Shown: positions 35,443 through 44,143 of the stretch, in pieces | Numbering within the stretch: position 1 is the first letter of the stretch | How the letters are laid out: every line of letters begins with the position of its first letter | Assembly (NCBI GenBank): GCA_027483505.1 | Contig: JAIXUP010000004.1 | Location: 1-57,517, forward strand | DNA: 57,517 nucleotides | Reading direction: 5' to 3' | Source of the DNA: Hyphomicrobiales bacterium | GTDB taxonomy: Bacteria; Pseudomonadota; Alphaproteobacteria; Rhizobiales; Beijerinckiaceae | Translations under genes and position numbers: made by a program | The notes under the pieces: generated by a model | Seen by the model: only the letters and a program-made list of their open reading frames with translations | Told to the model about the DNA's origin: nothing | Databases searched by the model: none

Positions 35443-35484
35443 TTGACAGAAGAATTTTATAAAATCATGTTTCCTTTATGACAA
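35443..35484 (-). promoter_or_regulatory. GntR/FCD gene promoter with overlapping operator palindrome
   Basis: On the minus strand TTGTCA (35484-35479) is a 5/6 match to the -35 box and TATAAA (35461-35456) a 5/6 match to the -10 box, with exactly 17 bases between. The -10 lies inside the perfect palindrome ATTTTATAAAAT (35454-35465), a good operator candidate for the regulator encoded downstream. On the plus strand TTGACA (35443-35448) is a full -35 match for the divergent FAH operon, but its 17-base spaced -10 (CATGTT) is weak, so activation or a different spacing would be needed. Confidence 0.65.
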
Positions 35485-35507
35485 GCACTATCGTGAGGTC
35501 CTGAGCC

Positions 35508-36416
35508 ATGACGAGCGGAAACTGGTCACTGGCGACACTGGAGGTGGACGGCAAACCCGTCGCCTGCATCGAGGCCGCAGGAGCGCTTTACCGGCTCGCG
35601 CCATCGCTGGCGCGCGTCGGACTTGCCGGGATGGACAGCGTCGCCGCACTCTTCGCGGACTGGCAGCGCTCATCGGCAGCGCTTGACGCGGCGATGACAC
35701 GGCTGGAGCCAGCCGACACGGTGACCGGCGCCAGACGTCTCGCGCCGTTGCTCTATCCCGGCAAGATCCTGTGCGCCGGCGCCAATTACTTCGACCATCT
35801 GGCCGAAATGGGCATGCCCGGCGCCAAGAAGGAGGAGCAGCGCCTGTTCTTCTTCATGAAGCCGCCGCGCAATGCGGTGGTTGGCGAGGGGCCGACCGTC
35901 CACATGCCGATTGGCACGAAGGCCTTCGACTGGGAGATCGAGCTTGCGCTTGTGATCGGCAAGACCGCGCGCAATGTCCCGGTCGAGACCGCGCTCAGCC
36001 ATGTCGCGGCCTATTCCATCGCCGTCGATTTCTCGGCGCGTGACCACAACCGCGCCCCGGAAACCTTCTACAAGCTCGATTGGGTTGCCGGCAAAGGTAA
36101 TGACACCTGCTGTCCGATGGGGCCGCGGCTGGTCCCGGCCTCCGCCATCGCCGATCCGCAGAATGTCGGCCTCAAGCTCTGGGTCAACGGCGAGTTGAAG
36201 CAGAACGGCCGTTCCACCGACATGATCTTCACGGTGGCCGAGCAGATCGCCACCGCCTCCCGCATCATGACGCTGGATCCGGGCGACGTTCTGCTCACCG
36301 GCACCCCGGCAGGCGTGGGAGTGCCCAAACAGACGTTCCTGAAGGTCGGCGACAAGGTCGATCTGGAGATCGAGCATATCGGCGCGATGTCCGTCACCAT
36401 CCAGGAGCCGCGCTGA
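35508..36416 (+). CDS. Fumarylacetoacetate hydrolase (FAH) family protein
   Basis: This 302-residue protein has an N-terminal cap (1 to about 80) and the FAH catalytic domain from LYPGKILCAGANYFDHLAEM. The metal ligands are visible as Glu143 and Glu145 in FDWEIELALVIG and Asp174 in AVDFSARDHNR. The C-terminus carries DVLLTGTPAGVGVPK. The family includes acylpyruvate hydrolases, 2-oxo-hept-3-ene-1,7-dioate hydratase and oxaloacetate decarboxylase activities, usually cleaving C-C bonds of oxo acids. It heads a plus-strand operon with a TRAP transporter and an SDR dehydrogenase, divergent from the FadR-type regulator, so it likely degrades the TRAP substrate after oxidation. Confidence 0.92.
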   Translation: MTSGNWSLATLEVDGKPVACIEAAGALYRLAPSLARVGLAGMDSVAALFADWQRSSAALDAAMTRLEPADTVTGARRLAPLLYPGKILCAGANYFDHLAEMGMPGAKKEEQRLFFFMKPPRNAVVGEGPTVHMPIGTKAFDWEIELALVIGKTARNVPVETALSHVAAYSIAVDFSARDHNRAPETFYKLDWVAGKGNDTCCPMGPRLVPASAIADPQNVGLKLWVNGELKQNGRSTDMIFTVAEQIATASRIMTLDPGDVLLTGTPAGVGVPKQTFLKVGDKVDLEIEHIGAMSVTIQEPR

Positions 36417-36508
36417 CGCCTGGCACGCAGCATCAAGGAACCGAGACCGGCGCTCAACCTGACCGCATTCCACCATCAGGGGCGCTTCCGCAACGAGGGA
36501 GAACGAGC

Positions 36509-37498
36509 ATGAGACAGACACTCGCCTGGGCCGTTGCCGCCCTTCTGATGGCAACGCCAATCGCCTTGACGCCGGCAACGGCGCAGACCGAGATCCGCAT
36601 TTCGACAGCGGCGCCGGGCAATGCCCCGCTGACGGAAGCGTTCAACATGATCAAGGCGCGGATGGAGGCGAAGTTCCCCGGCGCGATCCGCGTCTCGGTC
36701 CACGCCGCCAGCGCGCTGTTCCGCCAAGGCACGGAACTGCCGGCGATGCAGCGCGGCAACCTCGAAATGGCCAGCCCGGTCACCTTCGAGATCGAGGCGC
36801 AGCTGCCCGAATACGGCGTCTTCAGCGCGGCCTACCTGTTCCGCGACCCGGATCATCTGATCAAGACCTTCCGAAGCGATATCGGCAAGGAGTTTTCGGA
36901 CGACGTCGCCGCAAAGATGGGCATCGTCATCCTCGACACGGCCTATCTCGGCACCCGCACCGTCAACCTGCGCAGCGACAAGCCGGTCAACGGACCGGGC
37001 GATCTGGCGGGCGTGAAAATGCGCATGCCGCCCGGACCGGCTTTCCAGATGCTCGCCCAGGCGCTGGGGGCCACATCCGTGTCGATGCCGATCACGGAAG
37101 TCTATCTCGGGCTCAAGACCGGCGCCATCGATGCGCAGGACAACCCGACCAACATGACGCGGGACTGGAAATTCCATGAGGTCACCAATCAGGTCATCCT
37201 GACGCGCCATCTGGTCCAGCCGGTCTTCATCGCCATCGCCAAGCCCTTCTTCGACAAGCTGTCCACAGAGCAGCAGGCGGAATTGCGGGCGGCGGCGCGC
37301 GAGGCGTCGGATGTGCAGATCGCCAGGACGCTGAAGGACGAGAAGGATGCGGTCGACACCTTCAGGGCCGCCAATATCAAGATCATCGAGCCGGATGTCG
37401 GCGCCTTCCGTTCAGCGGTCATGGACCAGTACCGCAAGGCCAACCTGATGGACAAATGGAAGCCGGGCCTGCTCGCACGCATCGAAGCGGTGAAGTGA
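36509..37498 (+). CDS. dctP: TRAP transporter substrate-binding protein (DctP family, second system)
   Basis: This 329-residue periplasmic protein begins MRQTLAWAVAALLMATPIAL then TPATAQ, a Sec signal cleaved near residue 26. Family features include IRISTAAPGNAPLTEAFNMI, the LRSDKPVNGPGDLAGVKMRM stretch near 150-170 with the conserved Arg of the carboxylate-binding site, VYLGLKTGAIDAQDNPTNM near 200, and HLVQPVFIAIAKPFFDKL. A GAGGGAGAA ribosome binding site lies 8 bases upstream. The conserved Arg favours a carboxylate substrate, consistent with the FAH-family hydrolase before it. Its stop overlaps the proposed GTG start of dctQ. Confidence 0.92.
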   Translation: MRQTLAWAVAALLMATPIALTPATAQTEIRISTAAPGNAPLTEAFNMIKARMEAKFPGAIRVSVHAASALFRQGTELPAMQRGNLEMASPVTFEIEAQLPEYGVFSAAYLFRDPDHLIKTFRSDIGKEFSDDVAAKMGIVILDTAYLGTRTVNLRSDKPVNGPGDLAGVKMRMPPGPAFQMLAQALGATSVSMPITEVYLGLKTGAIDAQDNPTNMTRDWKFHEVTNQVILTRHLVQPVFIAIAKPFFDKLSTEQQAELRAAAREASDVQIARTLKDEKDAVDTFRAANIKIIEPDVGAFRSAVMDQYRKANLMDKWKPGLLARIEAVK

Positions 37499-38040
37499 AC
37501 GAACATGGCTCGGGTGCATCCATGAACGCGGCACGCGGACGGCTCTGGCATCAGGCGGCGGGCTTCATCGCCGCCTGGAGCCTCGGGGTGGTCTTCATCC
37601 TGTTCATCGCCGGCGTCGGGATGCGCTACCTCTTCAACCGTCCGGTGAGCTGGATCGACGAGGCGGTCACGCTGCTCAGCGTCTGGTCGACCTTCTGGAC
37701 CGCCGCCTTCGTGCTCAAGTGGCCCGAGCACATCGCCTTCGATGTCGTGTTCAGCAACATCGCGCCGCGAGCCCAGCGCCTCTGCCTTCTCGTCGGCGGC
37801 GCCGGTTTCATCGTGCTGATGGGCGCAGCCATGCCCGGGCTGGTCGACTACACCCTGTTTCTGTGGCGCGAGCGCACCGACGCCATGCAATTGCGGCTGG
37901 ACTGGGTGTATTCGATCTTTCCGCTGTTCTTCGCGGTGATCCTGATCAGGCTCGCCTGGTCCCTGCGCCAACTCGCCTCGCCCAGCTGGAAGGATGAACT
38001 GGCCCGCTGGACCGGTCATGATCCGGAGGCGGACCGGTGA
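37495..38040 (+). CDS. dctQ: TRAP transporter small permease subunit (DctQ, second system)
   Basis: This 181-residue membrane protein has four hydrophobic segments and the DctQ pattern around MRYLFNRPVSWIDEAVTLLS. I prefer the GTG start at 37495 because it overlaps the dctP stop as GTGA, the same junction that joins dctQ to dctM in this operon (38037-38040). ATG at 37522, nine codons later, is the alternative and would give 172 residues; neither has a strong ribosome binding site. It forms the membrane complex with DctM. Confidence 0.82.
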   Translation: MNEHGSGASMNAARGRLWHQAAGFIAAWSLGVVFILFIAGVGMRYLFNRPVSWIDEAVTLLSVWSTFWTAAFVLKWPEHIAFDVVFSNIAPRAQRLCLLVGGAGFIVLMGAAMPGLVDYTLFLWRERTDAMQLRLDWVYSIFPLFFAVILIRLAWSLRQLASPSWKDELARWTGHDPEADR

Positions 38041-39329
38041 CCTCTGGACTATGGGCCCTGCTGGGAACCATCGTGCTTGGCGCGCTGCTGCGCCTGCCGC
38101 TGGCACTGGTGATGTTCGGCGGCGGCGCGTCCTACCTGTTCGCGACAAAGCAGGACATCGGCCTGCTGGTCGGCCAGGTGATGAACCAGATGACGGCGAT
38201 GTATGTGCTCGTCGCCATTCCCATGTTCATCCTGGCCGCCAACATCATGAACGCCGCAACGATCAGCGACCGGCTCTGGGCCGCTGCGAATGTTCTGGTG
38301 GGCCGATTCAAGGGCGGCATGGGCCATGTCACGGTGCTTGCCAGCATGATCTTCTCGGGCATCAGCGGCAGCGCCATCACGGATGCGGCCGGGCCGGGAC
38401 TGGTGGCGACGAAGATGATGCGCGAGACGGGGAAGTACCCGCCCGGCCTTGCCTGCGCGATCACGGCGGCGGCAGCCACCATCGCGCCAATCATTCCGCC
38501 GTCGATCCCGCTGGTGATCTATGCCCTGCTGTCCGGCGCCTCGATCGGCGCGCTCTTCCTCGCCGGGATCGTGCCGGGCATCCTGATGGGCGGCGCGCTG
38601 ATGATCGCCATCCGCATCATCGCAGGCCGGCGCGGCCTGCCGGTGGGCGAGAAGGTCCCGCTCAGGGATGCACCGCGCATCTTCGCCAGTTCCGCGCTGT
38701 CCCTGACACTGCCGGTGGTTCTCCTCGGCGGCATCTTCTCGGGCATCTTCACACCGACGGAATCAGCCGCGGTCGCCGCCTTCTGGGCGTTGATCCTTGG
38801 CACGATCGCCTATCGCCGGATCAATCTGCCAGTGTTCCAGGGCGTGCTGCTGGAAACATCCAAGCAGACCGCGACGACGATGCTGCTGGTCGCCAGCGCC
38901 TTCATCCTCAACTACGCCATCGCCAACGAGCGGCTCGCCGAAAGCCTCGTCGCGGCGATTTCGGCCATGCAGCTCACGCCGCTGATGTTCATGCTCGTGG
39001 TCAACCTGTTTTTCCTCGTCCTCGGCTGCTTTCTCGACGCCTCCGTGATGATGCTGGTGTTCGTGCCGCTGCTGATCCCCAGCGCCAAGGCGCTTGGCAT
39101 CGATCTGACCTATTTCGGCATCGTGGTGACGCTGAACTTCATGATCGGCCTGATCACGCCGCCCTACGGCCTGCTGCTGTTCGTCATGGCGTCGCTCACA
39201 CGCGTGCCGCTGATCGCGATCATCCGCGAGATCTGGCCCTTCGTGCTCACCCTGACGCTGCTGTTGGCAGTGCTGACCGTGTTCCCGGCGATCACGCTCT
39301 TCCTGCCCCGGCTCTTCGGCTACCAGTAG
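38037..39329 (+). CDS. dctM: TRAP transporter large permease subunit (DctM, second system)
   Basis: This 430-residue membrane protein starts with GTG overlapping the dctQ stop. It has about 12 hydrophobic segments, FSGISGSAITDAAGPG near 103-118, TIAPIIPPSIPLVIYALLSG near 150-170, PTESAAVAAFWALILGTIAY, and the terminal NFMIGLITPPYGLLLFVMAS. It is full length and clearly diverged from the first DctM (25606-26907), so the two TRAP systems are unlikely to be a recent duplication and probably carry different solutes. Confidence 0.93.
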   Translation: MTSGLWALLGTIVLGALLRLPLALVMFGGGASYLFATKQDIGLLVGQVMNQMTAMYVLVAIPMFILAANIMNAATISDRLWAAANVLVGRFKGGMGHVTVLASMIFSGISGSAITDAAGPGLVATKMMRETGKYPPGLACAITAAAATIAPIIPPSIPLVIYALLSGASIGALFLAGIVPGILMGGALMIAIRIIAGRRGLPVGEKVPLRDAPRIFASSALSLTLPVVLLGGIFSGIFTPTESAAVAAFWALILGTIAYRRINLPVFQGVLLETSKQTATTMLLVASAFILNYAIANERLAESLVAAISAMQLTPLMFMLVVNLFFLVLGCFLDASVMMLVFVPLLIPSAKALGIDLTYFGIVVTLNFMIGLITPPYGLLLFVMASLTRVPLIAIIREIWPFVLTLTLLLAVLTVFPAITLFLPRLFGYQ

Positions 39330-39336
39330 CGCCGCC

Positions 39337-40068
39337 ATGTCCGCATCCGGCACCGCTTTCGTCACCGGCGCCGCGCAGGGCATCGGCCTCGCCACGGCCC
39401 GGCGGCTGGCTCAGGATGGCTTCCGCGTGGTGATGATGGATCGCTCCGCGCCTGCCCTTGAACGAGAGGCTTCGGCGCTGCGGCAGACAGGCCACGACGC
39501 CGTGCCCGCCATCTGCGATGTCTGCGACCGCAGTTCGGTGTCGCATGTCTTCGCCAGCGAGCAGCGCGTCGATGTGCTGGTGACGGCGGCCGGCATCTAC
39601 AATGACGCGCGCTTTCTCGACCTGGACGAGGCGCGCTTCCGCCAGATGCTCGACGTCAATGTGATCGGCACCTTCATCCCGGCGCAGGAGGCCGCACGGC
39701 GGATGACGCACGGTGGACGGATCGTCACGATCTCCTCGCGCGGCGCGCTCGGCGGCACGCGCTTTGCGCACTACGTCGCGTCGAAGGCGGCCATCATCGG
39801 GCTGACGCGGGCCATGGCGATGGAGTTGCGCGGCGCCGGCATCGCGGTCAACTCAGTCGCGCCCGGGTTTACCGACACGCCGATGACCCGCTCCGCCCCG
39901 GCCGAGATGTTCGCCGCATGGGAAGCGCTCGAGCCCACCGGAAAGGCAGCAACGCCGGACGAGATCGCCCATGCGATCGCCTTCCTTGCCAGCGCCTCCA
40001 CGACCTTCGTCACCGGCCAGACGCTGTTCGTGGACGGCGGCAAATCGCTCGGCGGGCTTTCGATCTGA
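39337..40068 (+). CDS. Short-chain dehydrogenase/reductase (SDR)
   Basis: This 243-residue classical SDR has the cofactor motif TGAAQGIG at 10-17, an Asp after the second strand (VVMMDRS) that favours NAD over NADP, TAAGIYND at 83-90 in place of NNAG, the catalytic Ser in TISSRGAL near 131-138, and Tyr146/Lys150 in HYVASK. The C-terminus has the typical TGQTLFVDGG. It lies 7 bases after dctM and ends the operon. It probably oxidises a hydroxyl on the TRAP-imported acid, giving an oxo acid for the FAH-family hydrolase. The substrate is a guess. Confidence 0.92.
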   Translation: MSASGTAFVTGAAQGIGLATARRLAQDGFRVVMMDRSAPALEREASALRQTGHDAVPAICDVCDRSSVSHVFASEQRVDVLVTAAGIYNDARFLDLDEARFRQMLDVNVIGTFIPAQEAARRMTHGGRIVTISSRGALGGTRFAHYVASKAAIIGLTRAMAMELRGAGIAVNSVAPGFTDTPMTRSAPAEMFAAWEALEPTGKAATPDEIAHAIAFLASASTTFVTGQTLFVDGGKSLGGLSI

Positions 40069-40213
40069 GACTGGCGCGGGCCGTTGGCCTTCTGCCCTTC
40101 GACCGCCTTGACAGCGCGGTGGCCCAGCCGCGATGTCGCCTTGCAGTCGCGAGACCGATCGCCGATGACGGGACCGGCGTCCGGATCACCGGGAAGACAG
40201 GGGCTGGCCGATC

Positions 40214-41125
40214 ATGCGGGTGGACGTTCTTGGCCTTCAGGCCTTCGTAAGTATTGCAGAACGCGGCAGCTTTCATGCGGCGGCCGCGCATCTCAACCTG
40301 TCGCAGACCGCGCTGAGCCACCGCATCCGCAAGCTCGAGGAAGCCCTCGCCGTGCCGCTGCTGCTGCGCACCACGCGCAGCGTGGCGCTGACGCCCGCCG
40401 GCGTGGCCCTGCTGCCACGTGCGCGGAAGTTGTTCGAGGAACTGGACGCAACCCTGGACGGCGTCAGGGCCAGCGCGCAGGAGGGCATCGAGCAGGTGGC
40501 GATCGGCTGCCTGCCCACCATCGCCATGCGCTGCATGCCGCCGGTGCTGGCGGCCTTCCAGCAGACCTATCCGACCACGCGCGTCCGGATCTTCGACAAC
40601 TCCGCCACCGAGCTGGCCGAGCGCGTGCAGTCCGGCGAGGCGGAGTTCAGCGTCACGATTGTCGCGGCCAACCGCTGGGACCTCGACCTCAAGCCCGTCG
40701 TCAAGGAACCCTTCGTGCTGGTCTGCCATCGCAGCCTGCCGCTTGCCGCCGAGACGACGCTGACCTGGGCACAGCTGCACGGGCTGCCGCTCGTGCGCAT
40801 CAGCGCCGAAACCGGCAACCGCATCCTGATCGACGACGCCCTCGGCAGCCGCCGCGAGACGCTGCTCTGGCGCTATGAGGTGCAGCGCGTCACCTCCGCC
40901 GTCAGCCTCGTGCGATCCGGCATCGGCCACGCCATCGTGCCGAAGCTGGCCTATGACGTGGTCCATGCCGACGATCTGGTGGCCATCCCCCTGCGCAGCC
41001 CGACCGTCACACGAACGCTCGGCATCGTGACGCGCAAGGGCGCCCTGCTCTCGCAGGCGAGCCGGCATCTGCTTGATCTGATGGTGACCACGCTGCAGGC
41101 CGAGATCGGCGTTCCAGATTCATGA
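40214..41125 (+). CDS. LysR-family transcriptional regulator
   Basis: This 303-residue protein has the LysR helix-turn-helix (about residues 5-64: FVSIAERGSFHAAAAHLNLS, then QTALSHRIRKLEEAL and LLLRTTRSVALTPAG) and a periplasmic-binding-fold effector domain from about 92 (VAIGCLPTIAMRCMPPVLAA). It lies directly upstream of, and on the same strand as, the long aromatic-type degradation run, 99 bases before its first gene, and the gap holds two inverted repeats. By position it is the likely activator, like the LysR-type GalR of gallate operons. The 145-base gap before it shows no clear promoter. Confidence 0.92.
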   Translation: MRVDVLGLQAFVSIAERGSFHAAAAHLNLSQTALSHRIRKLEEALAVPLLLRTTRSVALTPAGVALLPRARKLFEELDATLDGVRASAQEGIEQVAIGCLPTIAMRCMPPVLAAFQQTYPTTRVRIFDNSATELAERVQSGEAEFSVTIVAANRWDLDLKPVVKEPFVLVCHRSLPLAAETTLTWAQLHGLPLVRISAETGNRILIDDALGSRRETLLWRYEVQRVTSAVSLVRSGIGHAIVPKLAYDVVHADDLVAIPLRSPTVTRTLGIVTRKGALLSQASRHLLDLMVTTLQAEIGVPDS

Positions 41126-41126
41126 A

Positions 41127-41160
41127 ATTGAATCATCAATCGTTGCAAATTGATCATTTG
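41127..41160. promoter_or_regulatory. Candidate LysR operator with two inverted repeats
   Basis: In an A+T-rich patch between the LysR gene and the degradation run, ATTGA (41127-41131) and TCAAT (41136-41140) form a repeat with a 4-base centre, and CAAAT (41146-41150) and ATTTG (41156-41160) form a second with a 5-base centre. Two dyads about 20 bases apart fit a LysR recognition and activation site pair. The patch starts 2 bases after the LysR stop and lies 65 bases before the next ATG. Confidence 0.5.
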
Positions 41161-41224
41161 AGGCAGCAATCGAGCTGGCGCATGGTGCATCCGCAAGCGG
41201 GGAAACGCACAAAAGGCGCATCGG

Positions 41225-42061
41225 ATGGCTTCGGCTTCACCGACGGCAATCACCTTCATCGGCTTCGGCGAGGTTGGCCAGACCTTCTCGCGCGGACTGA
41301 TCGCGTCCGGGCCAGTCCGGATCAGCGCCTTTGACATCCTGTTCGGGACGGAGGCGGGCCAGCGGCTCGAGGCCGCCGCCGCGTCTCTCGGCGTGGCGCG
41401 CCACACCGCTCTGGCGCAGGCGCTGACCGGTTCCAGCATCGTCTTCTCGGCGGTCACGGCCTCGGCAGCGGAAGCTGTGGCGCGCGCCGCCGCCGCCGTC
41501 ATCGAGCAGGGCCAACTCTACGTCGACGTCAACTCGGCGGCGCCATCGACCAAACAGCGCTGCGCCGCGCTGATCGAAGCGGCCGGCGGGCGCTATCTGG
41601 AAGCCGCCGTGATGGCGCCCGTCCTCAAGCCAGGCCTTGCCGTGCCGATCCTGGCCGGCGGTCCGCATGGCGCGGAGGCGGTGCCCCAGCTGAACCGGCT
41701 CGGCCTCAATCTCAGCCATGTCTCCGAAGTGTTCGGGCGCGCCTCGGCGATGAAGCTGTGCCGAAGCATCATCATCAAGGGACTTGAAGCGCTGCTGGTC
41801 GACTGCAAGGCCGCTTCGGAAAGCGCCGGGGTCAGCGAGGAGGTTTTCGCCAGCCTTGCGCAGACCTTCCCGTCGATCGACTGGCCAGCCCTCGCTGGTT
41901 CCATGCGCGAACGGGTCGCCGTCCACGGCATCCGCCGGGCGGCGGAAATGCGCGAGGCAGGCGAGATGCTGTCGGCGATGGGACTCGATCCCGCCCTCGC
42001 CCTTGCCGTCGCCGACGCGCAGCAACGCGGCGCGCTGCCTAAAAAGGACATCACATCGTGA
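41225..42061 (+). CDS. NAD(P)-binding DUF1932 dehydrogenase (6-phosphogluconate dehydrogenase-like)
   Basis: This 278-residue protein has an N-terminal Rossmann domain with FIGFGEVGQTFSRGL at 11-25 (GxGxxG at 13-18) and a helical C-terminal DUF1932 domain from about residue 185 (KLCRSIIIKGLEALLVDCKA). The middle has the beta-hydroxyacid-dehydrogenase-like YVDVNSAAPSTKQRC and YLEAAVMAPVLKPG. It would oxidise or reduce a small hydroxy acid or aldehyde with NAD(P). It is the first gene of the run and overlaps the next as GTGA. In protocatechuate 4,5-cleavage the dehydrogenase step is done by LigC, a Gfo/Idh protein absent from this run; this protein could substitute, which is inference. Confidence 0.87.
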   Translation: MASASPTAITFIGFGEVGQTFSRGLIASGPVRISAFDILFGTEAGQRLEAAAASLGVARHTALAQALTGSSIVFSAVTASAAEAVARAAAAVIEQGQLYVDVNSAAPSTKQRCAALIEAAGGRYLEAAVMAPVLKPGLAVPILAGGPHGAEAVPQLNRLGLNLSHVSEVFGRASAMKLCRSIIIKGLEALLVDCKAASESAGVSEEVFASLAQTFPSIDWPALAGSMRERVAVHGIRRAAEMREAGEMLSAMGLDPALALAVADAQQRGALPKKDITS

Positions 42062-43041
42062 GCCCTGGCGGCCTCAGCCGGCGGGCCTTCACGGGCGGCC
42101 TTGTGGCCGCCCCTGCCCTTGCACGGGCGCAGGCAGGCTGGCCGACGCAGGTGATCAAGCTGGTGGTGCCGTTCACGCCGGGCGGCAGCACCGATGTGCT
42201 GGCGCGGCTGATCGCGAACCGGCTGGAGCGGGTCATTCCGGGGCGCGGCTTCGTGATCGAGAATCGGCCCGGCGCGGGCGGCTCGGTCGCGGCCACGCAG
42301 GTCGCGCGCTCCGATCCCGACGGCCATACGTTGATGATGGGCCATATCGGCACGCTGGCCTTCAATCCGTCGCTCTATCCGAACCTCGCCTACGATCCGG
42401 TGCGGGATTTCGCGCCGGTGGCGCTGGTGGCGTCGGTGCCCAACATCCTCGCCATCAACCCGAAGGTTCCGGCGCAGGATTTCGCCGGGTTCCTGGCGCA
42501 TGCGCGGGCCAATCCGGGCCTGCTCAACTATTCGTCGGGCGGAATGGGCAGCGCAGCGCATATCGCCGGCGCCTATCTGTGCCACAAGGCGGGAATCCAG
42601 GCGGTGCATGTGCCCTATCGCGGCACGGGCCCGTCCGTGAACGATCTTGTCGCTGGCGTCGTGCAGTTCACGCTGACGGGCGGGCCTGCCGTTCTGCCGC
42701 TGGCCGGCGGCGGGCAGTTGCGCGCTCTCGGCGTCGCCAGCCTCGCGCGCGCCGGCTTCGCGCCGGATCTGCCCACCCTTGCGGAAACGGGCTTGCCCGG
42801 CTTCGAAGCCGTGCAGTGGTACGGCATCGTGGCCCCGGCGCGCACGCCGCCGGCGATCGTCGAACGGCTCAACCGCGAAATCAACGCACTGCTTGTCGCG
42901 CCCGATTTCCGCGAGACCCTCGACAAGGACGGCGCCGTTGCGCTGCCGCGCTCGCCCGATGATTTTGGCCGGCTGATCGCCGCCGAAATCCCGCTGTGGC
43001 GGGACATCATCCGCACCGCCAACATCAGCGCGGGAGGCTGA
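42058..43041 (+). CDS. Bug/TctC-family tripartite tricarboxylate-type binding protein
   Basis: This 327-residue periplasmic protein starts with GTG at 42058, with AAGGACA upstream. The leader (SRRAFTGGLVAAPALARAQA) has a twin-arginine-like pattern. The Bug fold is evident from IKLVVPFTPGGSTDVLARLI, VIENRPGAGGSVAATQVAR, GHTLMMGHIGTLAFNPSLY, VPYRGTGPSVNDLVAG and the C-terminal PAIVERLNREINALL. Bug proteins bind carboxylates and normally work with TctA/TctB membrane subunits; none are encoded in this window, so it is an orphan. It could serve another membrane complex or act as a sensor of extracellular aromatic or carboxylic acids. Confidence 0.93.
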   Translation: MSPGGLSRRAFTGGLVAAPALARAQAGWPTQVIKLVVPFTPGGSTDVLARLIANRLERVIPGRGFVIENRPGAGGSVAATQVARSDPDGHTLMMGHIGTLAFNPSLYPNLAYDPVRDFAPVALVASVPNILAINPKVPAQDFAGFLAHARANPGLLNYSSGGMGSAAHIAGAYLCHKAGIQAVHVPYRGTGPSVNDLVAGVVQFTLTGGPAVLPLAGGGQLRALGVASLARAGFAPDLPTLAETGLPGFEAVQWYGIVAPARTPPAIVERLNREINALLVAPDFRETLDKDGAVALPRSPDDFGRLIAAEIPLWRDIIRTANISAGG

Positions 43042-43042
43042 G

Positions 43043-44140
43043 ATGCAGGCCGGCATCCGCTGCATGCTGATCAGGGGCGGCACCTCCAAGGGGGCCTATT
43101 TCCTGGCCGAGGACCTGCCCGCCGACACCGCCGCGCGCGACCGCGTGTTGCTGGCCGTGATGGGCTCGCCGGACAAGCGTCAGGTGGACGGGCTGGGCGG
43201 CGCGCATCCGCTAACCAGCAAGGTCGCCATCGTCTCCCGCTCCGGCGCTTCCGGCTGCGACATCGACTTCCTGTTCGCGCAGGTGGGCATCGACGAGCCG
43301 CGCGTCGACACCACGCCGAACTGCGGCAACATCCTCGCCGGCGTCGGCCCGTTTGCGCTGGCGCGCGGCCTTGTGCAGGCGACGGGCGCGCAGACGATCG
43401 TGAGGGTGCGGACGCTCAACACCGGCACCATCGCCGATCTCGCGATTGAAACGCACAATGGCCTGGCGCGGACAACCGGCTCTGCGCGCATCGATGGCGC
43501 GCCCGGCACCTCCGCCCCGATCAACATCAGCTTCCGCGACACGGAAGGCTCGGTCTGCGGCGCCCTGCTGCCGACCGGCAACAGCGTCGACATGGTCGAT
43601 GGCGTCGCAGTCACCCTGATCGACAACGGCATGCCCGTGATCGTGCTGCGCGCATCCGACGTAGGCCGCACCGGCTCCGAGCCGCGCGACCAACTCGACA
43701 AGGACACCGAACTCAAGACGAGGCTGGAGCGCATCCGCCTGGCCGCCGGCCCGCTGATGAACCTCGGCGACGTCGCGAGGAAGGTGGTGCCGAAAATCGC
43801 GCTCGTCGCTCCGCCACAGGCCGGGGGGACCATCCTGACCCGCAGTTTCATTCCGCATGAATGCCATGCCTCGATCGGGGTGTTCGCTGCCGTCACGGTG
43901 GCGACGGCGGCTGCCCTGCCGGGATCGCCTGCAGCGCAGGTGGCCAGCATGGGGACGGAGCGCGAGCGCAGCGTGAGTGTCGAACATCCGACCGGCGAAT
44001 TCACCGTGTCGCTCACGGTGGGCGGAACCGCCGCCAGGCCGGTGATCGAGCGCGCCGGCCTTCTGCGCACCGCGCGCATCCTGATGGACGGCATGGCCTA
44101 TGTCCCCCAATCCACCCTTGCCACCGCCGAACAGGACTGA
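43043..44140 (+). CDS. galD: 4-oxalomesaconate tautomerase (PrpF family, GalD/LigU type)
   Basis: This 365-residue PrpF-family enzyme begins MQAGIRCMLIRGGTSKGAYF with the hallmark GGTSKG near 12-17, then GGAHPLTSKVAIVSRS, TTPNCGNILAGVGPFALARG near 93-112, and a C-terminal HECHASIGVFAAVTVAT. GalD/LigU moves the double bond of 4-oxalomesaconate (keto/enol forms) in gallate and protocatechuate 4,5-cleavage. The galB hydratase and galC-type aldolase genes follow directly, and a LigI-type lactonase lies further down, so the pathway assignment is strong. An alternative is another PrpF-type methylaconitate isomerase. A GGGAGG ribosome binding site precedes the ATG by 5 bases. Confidence 0.9.
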   Translation: MQAGIRCMLIRGGTSKGAYFLAEDLPADTAARDRVLLAVMGSPDKRQVDGLGGAHPLTSKVAIVSRSGASGCDIDFLFAQVGIDEPRVDTTPNCGNILAGVGPFALARGLVQATGAQTIVRVRTLNTGTIADLAIETHNGLARTTGSARIDGAPGTSAPINISFRDTEGSVCGALLPTGNSVDMVDGVAVTLIDNGMPVIVLRASDVGRTGSEPRDQLDKDTELKTRLERIRLAAGPLMNLGDVARKVVPKIALVAPPQAGGTILTRSFIPHECHASIGVFAAVTVATAAALPGSPAAQVASMGTERERSVSVEHPTGEFTVSLTVGGTAARPVIERAGLLRTARILMDGMAYVPQSTLATAEQD

Positions 44141-44143
44141 CGC

